A stretch of DNA of 64,000 nt from Bog-756 sp963824645 (GCA_963824645.1 CAWGQC010000014.1:186001-250000), one strand, 5' to 3'; positions 28,029 to 36,481 are shown, counted from the stretch's first letter. Notes: generated from the letters alone by a model not told the origin. Program-made: numbers and translations.

Positions 28029-29320
28029 AACCTGCCCCACGGTTCGGTTGTCGCAGGGAAGCTCATCACCGTGGCTGCTGCATGCCCTACACATGGCCGT
28101 CCCCCAGCGTGGGCGTGGACGTCCTCGCTGAACACCGTCAGTGCACTCCGGACCAGGCACCCCACGCCATCAGGGTGGCGGCACGCCCCCCTACCTTCCA
28201 CCCACTGGAGACGCCGGGCCAGTCGGACGAGCAGTTCTTGGTCGGCTCGTCCGCGCCAAAGCAGTTCGAGGTCGTCGGCGATGGCCGGGAGTCCGAAGAC
28301 GCAGGGTCCGCACTGTCCTGCACTCTGGCCGGCCATGTAGCGGACGATCCGGGCTGTCTCGGCCACACCGCACGAGCTCGACGGCACGGCCACGATGATC
28401 CCGACGCCGGGGGTCGCCCCCACGGCGGCCAACGGCCCAGGGGCATACGGAGTGCTCAGTTGTACAGGATGGAGCCACGAACCGCCGTACCCACCGATGA
28501 GCACCCCGCCCAGCTGCGTTTCGACGCCGGCCCGGACCAGGACGTCCAGTACGGGTGTGCCCATGGCGACCTCGATCACCCCGCCTGCCCGGACGGCCCC
28601 GGTGACCGTGACGAGTGTCGTCCCCGGGGCGTCGGTCACCCCGACCTTTCGGAACCAGGCCGCCCCATGGCGGGCAATGAGCGCGGCCTGCGACAGGGTC
28701 TCGACATTCTGGACCAGGGTGGGCCGTCGGTTGGCCCAGAGCGGGACCGACTTGTCCAATCGCATCACGGGGAGTGGCGGCCGGCCGGCCAACCAGCTGA
28801 CGAGGGCCGACTCCTCGCCGCTGACGTACTTGGCGGGTGGACGAGTGACCGAGTAGCGAGGGCACGACTGTCCGTCAGCCACTCGCTCGTCGATCGCGGC
28901 CTGGATGATGTGCGCCGTCGCGTCCCGGTCGTCGGGGATGCAGACAACAACGTCCGAGGAACCGATCACGGCCGCGGCTACTGCAGCCCCGTCGAGCACC
29001 AGGTGGGGAGCGTAGGAACAGAGGACTTGATCTTTGGCACTGGCCGGCTCACCCTCCATGGCGTTGACCGCCAGGAGCGGCCGCCGCGAGCGCCTGCTGA
29101 AGGCATCCCACTTTGTGGCGGTGGGGAAACCAGCGCCACCCCGCCCGAGTAGACCGGATCGTGCCATCTCCTGCAGAATCTGATCGGACCAGCGCGGATC
29201 GTGGCGCAGGGGTACGCGCAACGGACCGTGGATGGCGATGTGTTCCGCAAGCCGGGGTCGGGCGCCGGACCCCGGCGGGTGGCGCAGCAGTCGATCCGTG
29301 ACTACGTCGGTCATCGTCAT
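28025..29320 (-). CDS. NuoF-like FMN/Fe-S electron-transfer protein with SLBB domain
   Basis: The 431-residue protein is related to the 51-kDa subunit of complex I. GLLGRGGAGFPTATKW corresponds to the FMN/NADH glycine-rich loop and VNAMEGEPASAKDQVL to the NxDEGEPGxxKDR motif. An SLBB-like segment follows (GAVRAGGVIEVAMG). The cluster motif SCGxCxPC reads SAGQCGPC, so the first Cys is Ala; GACRHPDGVGC supplies extra Cys. It is not part of a nuo operon. The start ATG overlaps the upstream stop as ATGA and has AAGGA six bases upstream. It likely transfers electrons between NAD(P)H or ferredoxin and the adjacent haem membrane protein. Confidence 0.85.
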   Translation of the reverse strand: MTMTDVVTDRLLRHPPGSGARPRLAEHIAIHGPLRVPLRHDPRWSDQILQEMARSGLLGRGGAGFPTATKWDAFSRRSRRPLLAVNAMEGEPASAKDQVLCSYAPHLVLDGAAVAAAVIGSSDVVVCIPDDRDATAHIIQAAIDERVADGQSCPRYSVTRPPAKYVSGEESALVSWLAGRPPLPVMRLDKSVPLWANRRPTLVQNVETLSQAALIARHGAAWFRKVGVTDAPGTTLVTVTGAVRAGGVIEVAMGTPVLDVLVRAGVETQLGGVLIGGYGGSWLHPVQLSTPYAPGPLAAVGATPGVGIIVAVPSSSCGVAETARIVRYMAGQSAGQCGPCVFGLPAIADDLELLWRGRADQELLVRLARRLQWVEGRGACRHPDGVGCLVRSALTVFSEDVHAHAGGRPCVGHAAATVMSFPATTEPWGRL

Positions 29321-30045
29321 GATGGGTCCTTCTCCAGTAGGCGGGTCCGGTCAGGTACGTCGCTGGGGGCACGCCGGGTGGGACCGGGCGGGAATGCGGT
29401 GCCCCGGACACGCAGCGCACCAGTCATCGAGGACGCCGAGGGCGGTTGGCGCCTCACGGTCCCGATCACGGCGCGGGTGCTTGCCCCCACCCTTGCCTGG
29501 TGCTCTCGGGACCGTCGATGGTCGGCGATCCGCCAGGCCAGGGGGCCAGCCACCGTGAGGATGCATAGGGCGACCAGAACATCCATCCACAGTTTGGCCG
29601 CGTCGGTCCCCTCGCCCAGGGAGTGGGCAATCGCTACGGGCCAGCTGACGTAAGCCACCCAGTGGATACCACGCCATGTGCGTGGTCCGATGCGTTGCCG
29701 AAGCGCACTCGAGATGAGCACGGCCAGCATCAGGTCTACCGCCACCGTACCGAGCCCGGTCCACTGGGGTCGGTAGGACGAAGTGAACGGAACAACGATC
29801 GAGGTCCATCCCACATCGACATAGGTGTCGAGTACCGCAGTCAGAACGTGGAACGCGAGGAAGACGACAGCCAGTACGGACACTCGCTTGTGCAACTCGG
29901 CCTGCGCGAAGGCAGGCCAGGAGCGGGACTTCGTCCGCCCAGCTGTCAGAATGCCGAACGCCATGGTTAGGGTGAGCAGGACCAGGGCTACGATGCCAGT
30001 GGCCCGGGTCGTATACCACAAGATGGTGGAGGACGTGGCGAGCAT
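29317..30045 (-). CDS. Ferric-reductase-like transmembrane haem protein
   Basis: The 242-residue protein has about six membrane helices within the first 180 residues. Two helices carry paired histidines: ELHKRVSVLAVVFLAFHVL, and IHWVAYVSWPVAIAHSL. That is the bis-haem pattern of the ferric reductase/NOX/YedZ cytochrome b family. The tail after residue 185 is basic and probably cytoplasmic. It would move electrons across the membrane to an extracytoplasmic acceptor. It sits between apbE (1-nt TGATG overlap) and the NuoF-like gene (ATGA overlap), so the three are certainly co-translated. It has no FAD or NADPH domain of its own; the NuoF-like protein may replace it. Confidence 0.85.
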   Translation of the reverse strand: MLATSSTILWYTTRATGIVALVLLTLTMAFGILTAGRTKSRSWPAFAQAELHKRVSVLAVVFLAFHVLTAVLDTYVDVGWTSIVVPFTSSYRPQWTGLGTVAVDLMLAVLISSALRQRIGPRTWRGIHWVAYVSWPVAIAHSLGEGTDAAKLWMDVLVALCILTVAGPLAWRIADHRRSREHQARVGASTRAVIGTVRRQPPSASSMTGALRVRGTAFPPGPTRRAPSDVPDRTRLLEKDPS

Positions 30046-31052
30046 CAGGGCCCTCTCAACTCGGGTGTGGCTCCGTGCCCATGCAAATCGCTGTCAGGCC
30101 AACCACCTACTCGGAGGACCGATCCGTCGTCTCGGACCAGCCGGGCGGACACACCTTCCGCTTCGAGGTTATCGGGGGCATCTTCGCCCCAAACCACGGC
30201 GGCAGTGCTCCAGGCGTTGGCCTCCACACAGGAGGGGCCGGTGGCGGAGACCAGGGACCAGATCGATGGTGCTGCGTCCCCGGTCCATGGGTCGACGATG
30301 TGGTGGACCCGTCGGCCGCCCCGCGACCAGGACCGGGAGGTGGTGCCCGATGTGGCCAAACCGCCCCCGACGATGGTGACCACCTGGTCGACTGCATCGG
30401 TCGGGGTGGTGCATGAGGTGGCGATGCCGATCGGCCATCCCCCGATAGGAGCAGGTCCGGACACGGAGACATCGCCTCCCAGGTTGACCAGCACGCCACA
30501 CTCGAGCTCGGAGGCGAGGTGCTGGGCGGCCTTGTCGGCCGCGAACGCCTTGCCCGACGAACCCAGATCGACGTGGACGCCGACCGGGATCATGACGGTG
30601 CGACGGTCCGGGTCAAGCACAATCCGCCACCAACCGGGGGCCGGGCTAGGCGGGATGATCGGGAGGTCGGCCAGCGGATCGAGCTGGTTGAAGTCGCGGT
30701 CGTAGCCGAGCTCGATCAGGGCGGACCCGATGGTTGGGTCCACGATGCCCACAGTCTTTACGGCCACGGCGCGGGCCACGGCGAGAGCTTCGTACAGCGT
30801 GGAACTGACCCGCACCGGGTGGCCCCCACTGGTGTCCTCTAGTCTTCTCAGCTCCGAATCCGACCGGAAGCGACTGTATGCGGCATCCACCTCGTAGAGG
30901 TCCTCAGCCAGGAGTGCCTGTGCCAAGTCAGCCAGCTCAGGCTGGGCGACCACCACCGACGCGCTGGTGCCGATGGCACGGAATTCGCGGACACCCCCGC
31001 CCGTTGGGCTCGTCTGCGGCCGACATTCCCTCCGCCGCTCCTTCCTGATCAC
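30045..31052 (-). CDS. apbE: FAD:protein FMN transferase
   Basis: The product is 335 residues from the GTG at 31052, which overlaps the upstream stop as GTGA; the frame is open to 31406, but that part shadows the upstream gene. Family motifs are present: GTSASVVV, VDAAYSRFRSDSELRRLE, VDLGSSGKAFAADKAA, LVNLGGDVSVSGP, ATSGTTSR and HHIVDPWTGDA, the latter Mg/FAD-binding. ApbE attaches FMN covalently to Thr/Ser in exported FMN-binding domains. No such domain is encoded in this operon or window. No lipobox or strong signal peptide is visible from this start. Confidence 0.92.
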   Translation of the reverse strand: MIRKERRRECRPQTSPTGGGVREFRAIGTSASVVVAQPELADLAQALLAEDLYEVDAAYSRFRSDSELRRLEDTSGGHPVRVSSTLYEALAVARAVAVKTVGIVDPTIGSALIELGYDRDFNQLDPLADLPIIPPSPAPGWWRIVLDPDRRTVMIPVGVHVDLGSSGKAFAADKAAQHLASELECGVLVNLGGDVSVSGPAPIGGWPIGIATSCTTPTDAVDQVVTIVGGGLATSGTTSRSWSRGGRRVHHIVDPWTGDAAPSIWSLVSATGPSCVEANAWSTAAVVWGEDAPDNLEAEGVSARLVRDDGSVLRVGGWPDSDLHGHGATPELRGP

Positions 31053-31402
31053 GGCACCGGTGAAGACTGACCAGATACCGTGGTCGGCGCAGTCGTGGTC
31101 GTGCTCGGCGTGGTCGTTGGGATCGAGGCCTGGGACCTGGCGCTCGATCCCGAGGAGGAAGTGCCCGAGCTGGTCGAGGTCGTCGTCGAACTCGGTGTCG
31201 CGGACGGCGACCCCGACGTGGTGGTGGTCTCCGCCGAACGGGCCGCCGTGTCCGACGCCACGAGGACGCCCAGGCCCACTGCTCCAGCGGTGGCACCGAC
31301 ACCAATGGCCACGGTCACTCGGCGCAGCCGGGCCTGGGCTCGGTGGCGCGCCCGACGGCCCGAGCGACGGTCGTGATCGGAGGCAACGAATTTGTTGTCC
31401 AT
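31049..31402 (-). CDS. Membrane-anchored Ser/Thr-rich linker protein, first gene of redox operon
   Basis: This 117-residue protein starts at an ATG with AAGGG five bases upstream. A basic N-terminus (RRSGRRARHRAQARLRR) precedes one hydrophobic helix (VTVAIGVGATAGAVGLGVLV). About 60 residues of almost only Ser, Thr, Pro, Gly and Ala then extend outside the cell. There is no flavinylation motif and no haem or Fe-S ligand. The position resembles that of FMN-binding domain proteins in related operons, so this may be one that has lost its C-terminal domain, or a pure spacer in the wall. Function is unknown. Confidence 0.75.
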   Translation of the reverse strand: MDNKFVASDHDRRSGRRARHRAQARLRRVTVAIGVGATAGAVGLGVLVASDTAARSAETTTTSGSPSATPSSTTTSTSSGTSSSGSSARSQASIPTTTPSTTTTAPTTVSGQSSPVP

Positions 31403-31836
31403 ACATGCCCTTTCTCGGTGCGACGAGGGGAGCGCTCCCGGAGGCTCGGGGATGGTCCCTCCGACCAGTTCAATCCTCGGTTTGGAGATCCCGCTTTATT
31501 CCAGCTGTGCGCGGCCTGTGAACTTCCGGTTGTACGCGAATGGCTCCCGCAATCTGCACTGGTTGCCGATACTCAACCGACGGGCAAAGAAGTGCCACGT
31601 CGAAGTGGGGACGTTCGCGACGGTGCATCATGAGTCCCATTCGAACAGCGGCACCTTACGGGCACATTAAGGAGTCGCCAGACTCGATAAGAAGTGCCTA
31701 AGGAAAGGGGGTTCCCTCCCGACGACCCGGCCCACGTTCGACGCCGCGTCAGCAGCTCCCGATCAATTTGTGCAACAAGGGCAGTCCGATCGACACTGAG
31801 GAACGTCGGAATCGTCACGGGCAATGGACCCATGGC
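31403..31836. other. Upstream region of the redox operon, no gene recognised
   Basis: About 430 bp that should contain the promoter of the minus-strand redox operon. No coding frame with plausible content and no clear operator was found. Confidence 0.4.
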
Positions 31837-32408
31837 TCAGTCAGCGACCGGCGCGTGGCTCAGTCGCGGACGCATCGGCGCCAAGCGAACCAAAGAGTTG
31901 TATGTCACGACCGCGATGATCAAGTGCATGGCCATCAGGACTCCGACCGCCTTAGCAGGTTGTCCCTGCGCCAAGATATAGACATCGGGCATCAACAGCA
32001 CAATGGTGACCCCGACGGCCATCCTGAAGAAAAGCCAGCGGGGCGCCGGACGAGATCCGGGTCACGATCGGCCAAACCATGCAGGCGATGATGACACCGA
32101 TAATGGTCAGCTTCGAGTAGCGCCGGTGGATGGTGGTTGTACCACTCCGATTCCACCCAATTGACAGCGCCTCCCGCCCCGTGGCCCCTGGCCCATTCGG
32201 CGAAACGCGAACTCGTCGAGGAGCCAAGGGCGGGATTGATCAGTGCTCCTACAAGAGAAACGGCCGCCCAGATCACCAGTACGGTGAGCATCGCACCGAT
32301 CGCCAGCCCCAGCCGGCGGCGGACCTGCCGCGGCGATGCACTCCGGATGAATGCTCGACCATCGTTGCCCGTCCGGTCATGCCAGCGCGGCCCGTGACCA
32401 GCCGGCAT
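31837..32408 (-). pseudogene. Remnants of membrane protein genes (phosphodiester-glycosidase-like start, DUF6069-like end)
   Basis: Three frames each carry protein-like stretches. One (to 32408) has a membrane helix, LGLAIGAMLTVLVIWAAVS, then SSRFAEWARGHGAGGAVNWV. That resembles the N-terminus of actinobacterial phosphodiester glycosidase (NAGPA-type) proteins. A second has RRYSKLTIIGVIIACMVWPI. A third has VTIVLLMPDVYILAQG and VLMAMHLIIAVVTYNSLVRL, as at the end of DUF6069 membrane proteins. A frameshift near 32045 separates the last two, and the first two are probably joined near 32130. This looks like two gene pieces fused by deletion and decayed. Family names are moderate-confidence recognitions. 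Confidence 0.5.
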
Positions 32409-32849
32409 CCACGGCGTCGTTGCGGTACGCCGCTATTCGGCTGTCTAAGCTCACCCTCCCATCATTCGGCGGGATTCCTTACGGCAGCATGACGGCTGAA
32501 CCTGACCCCATCCCAAAAGCGCGAGTCTGTGGCGCCGTGAAGGCGACAAGGCTAATTGGGCGCAAGCAAATCCGAGGGCTACCCTCCTCCCCCACCCCAC
32601 TTAGTGGTCGGGGGCAGGAGTGGTTGCGTTCAGGCACTCGACGGCGTTGCTCAAGGAATGACCGCGATTGATCGACGGACAGAAGAAGCCCACGGGGAGT
32701 AGAACCACGGACGAGGATCGTCACAGGCTCGGCATTCAGCCGAGCCAGTGCAGGTCTTCGAGATGCCATCGTCGTAATCGCTCTCTTTGCGAAGCGTTGA
32801 AGCGGGAGACTCCCTGTGTCCGCTACCTAGGGCGACTAGGGCATTCGAG
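32409..32849. other. Gap between decayed region and chrA, no gene recognised
   Basis: About 440 bp with no convincing coding frame. The chrA transcript would terminate here. Confidence 0.4.
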
Positions 32850-34016
32850 CTACGACGGAGCACCCGCCAAGACAGTCAGCACACCAATAGCCCCAGCCAT
32901 GAGCAGGACGGGCACGACTCCCCGACGCAGGACCAGGAGCCAAATGGCCACCAACATCAAGACCCCAAGTTGCCAAACGTGGGCCAGTTCCAACCCGAGT
33001 GGGATTGCAGATCCTGCAATGGCTCCGATGACGGCCGAACCTGCCCCCACGAAGAACGCTTGGACCCGGGCATCTGAGCGGAGTCGATCGAAGTGGGTTG
33101 CTCCCGCAATGATGAAGGCAAACGAAGGGGCAAAAGCAATGGCCGCGGCCAGCAAACCACCCCAAAAGCCGCTGGCTGCATAACCGACAACGGCCACGGT
33201 TTGGACCACGGGACCGGGCGTGATCTGACCCAACGCGACCGCGTTCAGAAACTGTGCGCCGGTCATCCAGTGGTAAGTGACCACGGCGTCGTGCTGCATG
33301 AGCGGGATGATGACGAATCCACCTCCATAGGAGAGTGCACCGACCTTCAGGGCCACCCAGGAGAGAGCGGCCAGACCCCCCGTCACCACTGGGAGGGCCG
33401 TCAACGGAACCAGTCCCGGCATCGCTCGCCTTGGCGACCCATTCCCCCGGGCTCGGATGGCGATCTCGGCGGCTCCACAAAGGATGAGCACCACAACGAG
33501 GAACGGTCCGATAGTGGCCGCCGAAACACCTCCGGCCAGGAGGTAGACGGCCCAGCGGACCTTCGCTGGTCGCTCCGTTCCCGCTCGCCCCCAGCCGGCC
33601 GGAACCAGGCCCAGAGCCGCATGGAGTGCTACTGCTGGAACGGCCGCACCGGCACCGGCGGCGGCACCGAGAACCCAGAGAGGCGGGTGAGCGGAAAGAA
33701 AGAGCGCAGAGAGAGCCAGGATCATCGTCAAGCCCGGAAGAATGAAACAGAGGCCCCCAATGATTGCTCCCAGGGAGCCCCGCAGACGCCAGGCGCAGTA
33801 GATGGCGAGCTGGGTCGAGGCGGGACCGGGCAGGAGATTCGTGGTCGCGACCCCATCCTCGAACTCGTGCGAGGTCATCCACTCGCGTTTCTCGACGCAA
33901 AGCGTGCGGAATAGGACGATGTGCGCGGGCGGACCACCTAAGCCGATGATGCCAATACGACCCCACTCCCGAATGACTAGGCCCAGCGGAACCCGTGCCT
34001 CGGAGGACTGGGTCAT
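32850..34016 (-). CDS. chrA: Chromate transporter ChrA (CHR family)
   Basis: This 388-residue membrane protein has two homologous CHR halves. The first starts VIREWGRIGIIGLGGPPAHI and includes NLLPGPASTQLAIY. The second has VALKVGALSYGGGFVIIPL and LGQITPGPVVQTVAVVGY. FxxFGGPxAH-like and LPGPxxxQ motifs define the family, which exports chromate with a proton gradient. It lies 24 bp downstream of arsR, so the two share a transcript. The pairing with an ArsR-type sensor and a divergent arsenic operon is unusual; the real substrate may not be chromate. Confidence 0.9.
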   Translation of the reverse strand: MTQSSEARVPLGLVIREWGRIGIIGLGGPPAHIVLFRTLCVEKREWMTSHEFEDGVATTNLLPGPASTQLAIYCAWRLRGSLGAIIGGLCFILPGLTMILALSALFLSAHPPLWVLGAAAGAGAAVPAVALHAALGLVPAGWGRAGTERPAKVRWAVYLLAGGVSAATIGPFLVVVLILCGAAEIAIRARGNGSPRRAMPGLVPLTALPVVTGGLAALSWVALKVGALSYGGGFVIIPLMQHDAVVTYHWMTGAQFLNAVALGQITPGPVVQTVAVVGYAASGFWGGLLAAAIAFAPSFAFIIAGATHFDRLRSDARVQAFFVGAGSAVIGAIAGSAIPLGLELAHVWQLGVLMLVAIWLLVLRRGVVPVLLMAGAIGVLTVLAGAPS

Positions 34017-34040
34017 GCCGACCTCAGGCCGCCGCAGGAA

Positions 34041-34391
34041 TCAGCCGTCGATGGCGGCACGAAGCTCTGCGAGCCGGTCACGGTTGAGGGAGTACCACAC
34101 CCACTTTCCACGACGTTCTCCCCTCACCAGCCCCACTTCACTCAGGATCTTCAGGTGATGGGAGACGTTCGGTTGGGACTTGCCCAGAGGAGTGACGAAG
34201 TCACAGACACAGATTTCGCCATCGACGGCGTCGGCCAACATGCTCAACACCCGGAGTCGAACGGGATCGGCCAAGGCGGTGAATCCCGACGCCAGCTCAG
34301 CTGCTTCCTCCGCATCCAGTGGTGCGGATAGCACTGAGGGACAGCACGGCTCAGCCGGCCGAACCTTGGTCGCCGCTGATCTCGTCGCCAT
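34041..34391 (-). CDS. arsR: ArsR-family metalloregulator (arsenic type)
   Basis: The 116-residue protein has an ArsR/SmtB winged helix. ALADPVRLRVLSMLADA forms the first helices. EICVCDFV carries the CxC pair that binds As(III) in the classical alpha-3 site, followed by the recognition helix SQPNVSHHLKILSEVGLV and the wing RRGKWVWYSLN. An N-terminal CC pair may add a third ligand. It would repress its own arsR-chrA transcript and the divergent ars genes, and let go on binding trivalent arsenic or antimony. Confidence 0.92.
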   Translation of the reverse strand: MATRSAATKVRPAEPCCPSVLSAPLDAEEAAELASGFTALADPVRLRVLSMLADAVDGEICVCDFVTPLGKSQPNVSHHLKILSEVGLVRGERRGKWVWYSLNRDRLAELRAAIDG

Positions 34392-34473
34392 CCCTCACCT
34401 CTCACATTGACGAACGTGAATGAATAGATCATACTCGATGCATCCACACTTGTGAATCTATTGGAGGTTGCCC
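34392..34473. promoter_or_regulatory. Divergent arsR / ars operon promoter with inverted repeats
   Basis: ATAGAT at 34424-34429 and ATCTAT at 34456-34461 form an inverted repeat across the likely plus-strand promoter. TCAC at 34402-34405 and GTGA at 34416-34419 form a second, nearer to arsR. GTGAAT is repeated at 34416 and 34452. These are candidate ArsR sites controlling both directions. GGAGG at 34463-34467 is the ribosome site of the ArsI/CadI-like gene. Confidence 0.5.
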
Positions 34474-34944
34474 ATGTCCAGAGTCCAGCTGGCCCTCAAC
34501 GTCGCCGACATCGACTCGGCCGTGGCGTTCTACTCGAAACTATTCGGGACTCAACCGGCCAAACGTCATCCCGGTTATGCCAACTTTGCCATCGCCGACC
34601 CACCTTTGAAGTTGGTCCTCATGGAGAGCGCCGACGCCCGAGGATACGGCGCCGAGGGTGCTCTGAACCACTTGGGGGTGGAGGTCGAAACACCAGTCGA
34701 GGTGAGCCGGGCGTCTGGCCGGCTGAGCGCCCAAGGGCTTGCCGTCGAAGTGCAGGATCAGACCACGTGTTGCCTCGCCGTCCAGGACAAGGTGTGGGTG
34801 GAAGACCCCAGTGGCACGCCGTGGGAGGTCTACACCGTGCTCGCCGACGCTCCCGGTACCGACATCGCCGGAGACGGCTCATGTTGCGTTCCCCGAGCCG
34901 AGTCGGAGGCCGCCCCGGGCCGAACCGGCTCGCTGTGCTGCTGA
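34474..34944 (+). CDS. ArsI/CadI-like VOC protein (possible C-As lyase)
   Basis: This 156-residue protein starts at the ATG preceded by GGAGG. It has two VOC modules: RVQLALNVADIDSAVAFYSK and VEVQDQTTCCLAVQDKVWVE, ending DPSGTPWEVYTVLAD. The TCC pair and flanking residues match ArsI, the Fe(II)-dependent dioxygenase that cleaves the C-As bond of methylarsenite and aromatic arsenicals. They also match CadI, the cadmium-induced protein of mycobacteria, so sequence alone does not separate the two. The ars context favours ArsI. The C-terminus has extra cysteine pairs (SCC and LCC) that could bind metal. Confidence 0.82.
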   Translation: MSRVQLALNVADIDSAVAFYSKLFGTQPAKRHPGYANFAIADPPLKLVLMESADARGYGAEGALNHLGVEVETPVEVSRASGRLSAQGLAVEVQDQTTCCLAVQDKVWVEDPSGTPWEVYTVLADAPGTDIAGDGSCCVPRAESEAAPGRTGSLCC

Positions 34945-34954
34945 GGAATCCTTG

Positions 34955-35692
34955 ATGCCAGCTTCCCTCTGGAGGTGCTTGTTGGCCGAGCTGCTTGGGA
35001 GCGCGTTCCTCGCCGCCGTAGTCGTCGGCTCCGGCATCGCTGCTGAGCAGCTCTCACCGGGGAATGTGGGCCTCGAACTTTTGGAGAACGCGGCGGCGAC
35101 GGCAGGGGGTCTGTACGCCATCATCCTGATGTTCGGACCCGTGTCGGGTGGTCACTTCAATCCGATAGTGTCGTTCGTGGACGCGGCGTTCGGAGGCATG
35201 AGCTGGCGAACAGCCTTGGCCTACCTGCCGGCACAGGTCATCGGCTGCATCGGTGGGGCCGTGATCGCCAACCTCATGTTCTCGAAGTCCGCCCTAAGCC
35301 TCTCCACCCACTACCGGGCGACACCGGCACACTTCATGTCCGAAGTGGTGGCGACAGTCGGCCTCATTCTGGTCGTCTTCGCCCTGGCACGAAGTGGACG
35401 GTCGCGGAATACACCCGCGGCAGTTGCCGCCTACATCGGTGCTGCGTACTTCTTCACCAGCTCGACCAGCTTCGCCAATCCAGCTATCACCGTTGGCCGG
35501 ATGTTCTCCAACTCGTTTGCCGGGATCGCCCCCTCGTCGGTTCCCAGCTTTGTCGCCGCTCAAATCGTCGGAGGTGGTGTGGCATTGGCGGCGATCGCGG
35601 CGCTCTACCCCGGCATCACCAGAGCCGAGGCCGCAGACGTCGTTGTTCCTCACCACGTCACGAGCCCATCGACGATCGGAGGACCGGTATGA
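34955..35692 (+). CDS. Aquaporin (MIP family), AqpS-like arsenite channel
   Basis: This 245-residue membrane protein starts at the ATG 34955, 10 bp after the ArsI/CadI-like gene; the open frame further upstream is a shadow of that gene. The pore motifs are GGHFNPIVSFVDA (NPI for the first NPA) and TSFANPAITVGRMFSNSFAGI (NPA). Six helices are predicted. MIP channels in ars operons conduct arsenite. In Sinorhizobium AqpS replaces the ArsB/Acr3 pump, letting arsenite made by ArsC flow out down its gradient. The ATGA overlap with arsC fits that model. Confidence 0.88.
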   Translation: MPASLWRCLLAELLGSAFLAAVVVGSGIAAEQLSPGNVGLELLENAAATAGGLYAIILMFGPVSGGHFNPIVSFVDAAFGGMSWRTALAYLPAQVIGCIGGAVIANLMFSKSALSLSTHYRATPAHFMSEVVATVGLILVVFALARSGRSRNTPAAVAAYIGAAYFFTSSTSFANPAITVGRMFSNSFAGIAPSSVPSFVAAQIVGGGVALAAIAALYPGITRAEAADVVVPHHVTSPSTIGGPV

Positions 35693-36099
35693 CCAAGACG
35701 CCGACCGTACTGTTCCTGTGCGTCCACAACGCCGGGCGGAGTCTGGCGGCACGAGTCCTACTCGACCACCACGCCAAGGGCAGAGTGCGCGTCGAATCGG
35801 CCGGGTCCGAGCCGGGTGATCAACTCAACCCGTCGGTTGTGGCCATTCTGAAGGAGCGTGGCCTTGACCCGTCGACCGAGTTCCCAAAGCCACTCACTGG
35901 CGATACAGCTAAGATGGCCGACGTCATCGTGACCATGGGCTGTGGCGACAGCTGTCCGATCTACCCCGGCAAGCAATATTTGGAATGGGAACTGGACGAT
36001 CCTGCAGGCAGACCGGCCGAAGAGGTCCGTCCGATCGTGGAGGAGATCGACCGGAGAGTCAAAAGGCTACTGGCTGAGCTGGTGGGAACTGCCACATGA
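35689..36099 (+). CDS. arsC: Arsenate reductase, low-molecular-weight phosphatase type
   Basis: The 136-residue protein has the LMW-PTP loop VLFLCVHNAGRSLAA, which is the CX5R motif that attacks arsenate. MADVIVTMGCGDSCPIYPGKQ carries two further cysteines expected in the thiol relay. DPAGRPAEEVRPIVEEI matches the ArsC C-terminus with the conserved DP. It reduces arsenate to arsenite with thioredoxin or mycothiol; the actinobacterial context suggests mycothiol or thioredoxin. The start overlaps the aquaporin stop as ATGA. Confidence 0.92.
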   Translation: MTKTPTVLFLCVHNAGRSLAARVLLDHHAKGRVRVESAGSEPGDQLNPSVVAILKERGLDPSTEFPKPLTGDTAKMADVIVTMGCGDSCPIYPGKQYLEWELDDPAGRPAEEVRPIVEEIDRRVKRLLAELVGTAT

Positions 36100-36481
36100 G
36101 AGCCTTGTTCATGATTGCACTTCATGGCCAACGCGCCTCGCCGGCAATACGATGCTCCTGGGCAATGGAGCCACTAAGGGAAGGCTCCGCTGCGTCCGAT
36201 GTTGCCAACCACGTTTCCAACTGAGTCCCATTGAGTCCCACTCGCTCAGGTTCCTCCATCGACCCTGGCAACATTTTCGACGTTGCGCCCGTCAACTGGC
36301 GTTTCTCAACGAGGTCGGCCGCCTTCGAAACCGCGAACCTACGTTGGCGCCGCAGCGCTCAAGGGCCTGCCGGGATTCCACTCCAGGCCTCTGACCTGGC
36401 CCTTGAGTGGAGTTAATGGGACGCTACTCCAACCAGGGACAAGTGGTCTCTGACCTGGAGGAATTAGTACGAATGGTCCGT
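36100..36481. other. Gap between arsC and the IS256-type element
   Basis: About 380 bp. It contains an open frame on the minus strand (36339-36569) without recognisable motifs. No gene is supported. Confidence 0.35.

Noticed and set aside
31053..31406. N-terminal extension of ApbE
   Set aside because: This part is the antiphase reading of the Ser/Thr stalk gene (His/Asp/Gly-rich); the GTG at 31052 fits the family and the coupling.
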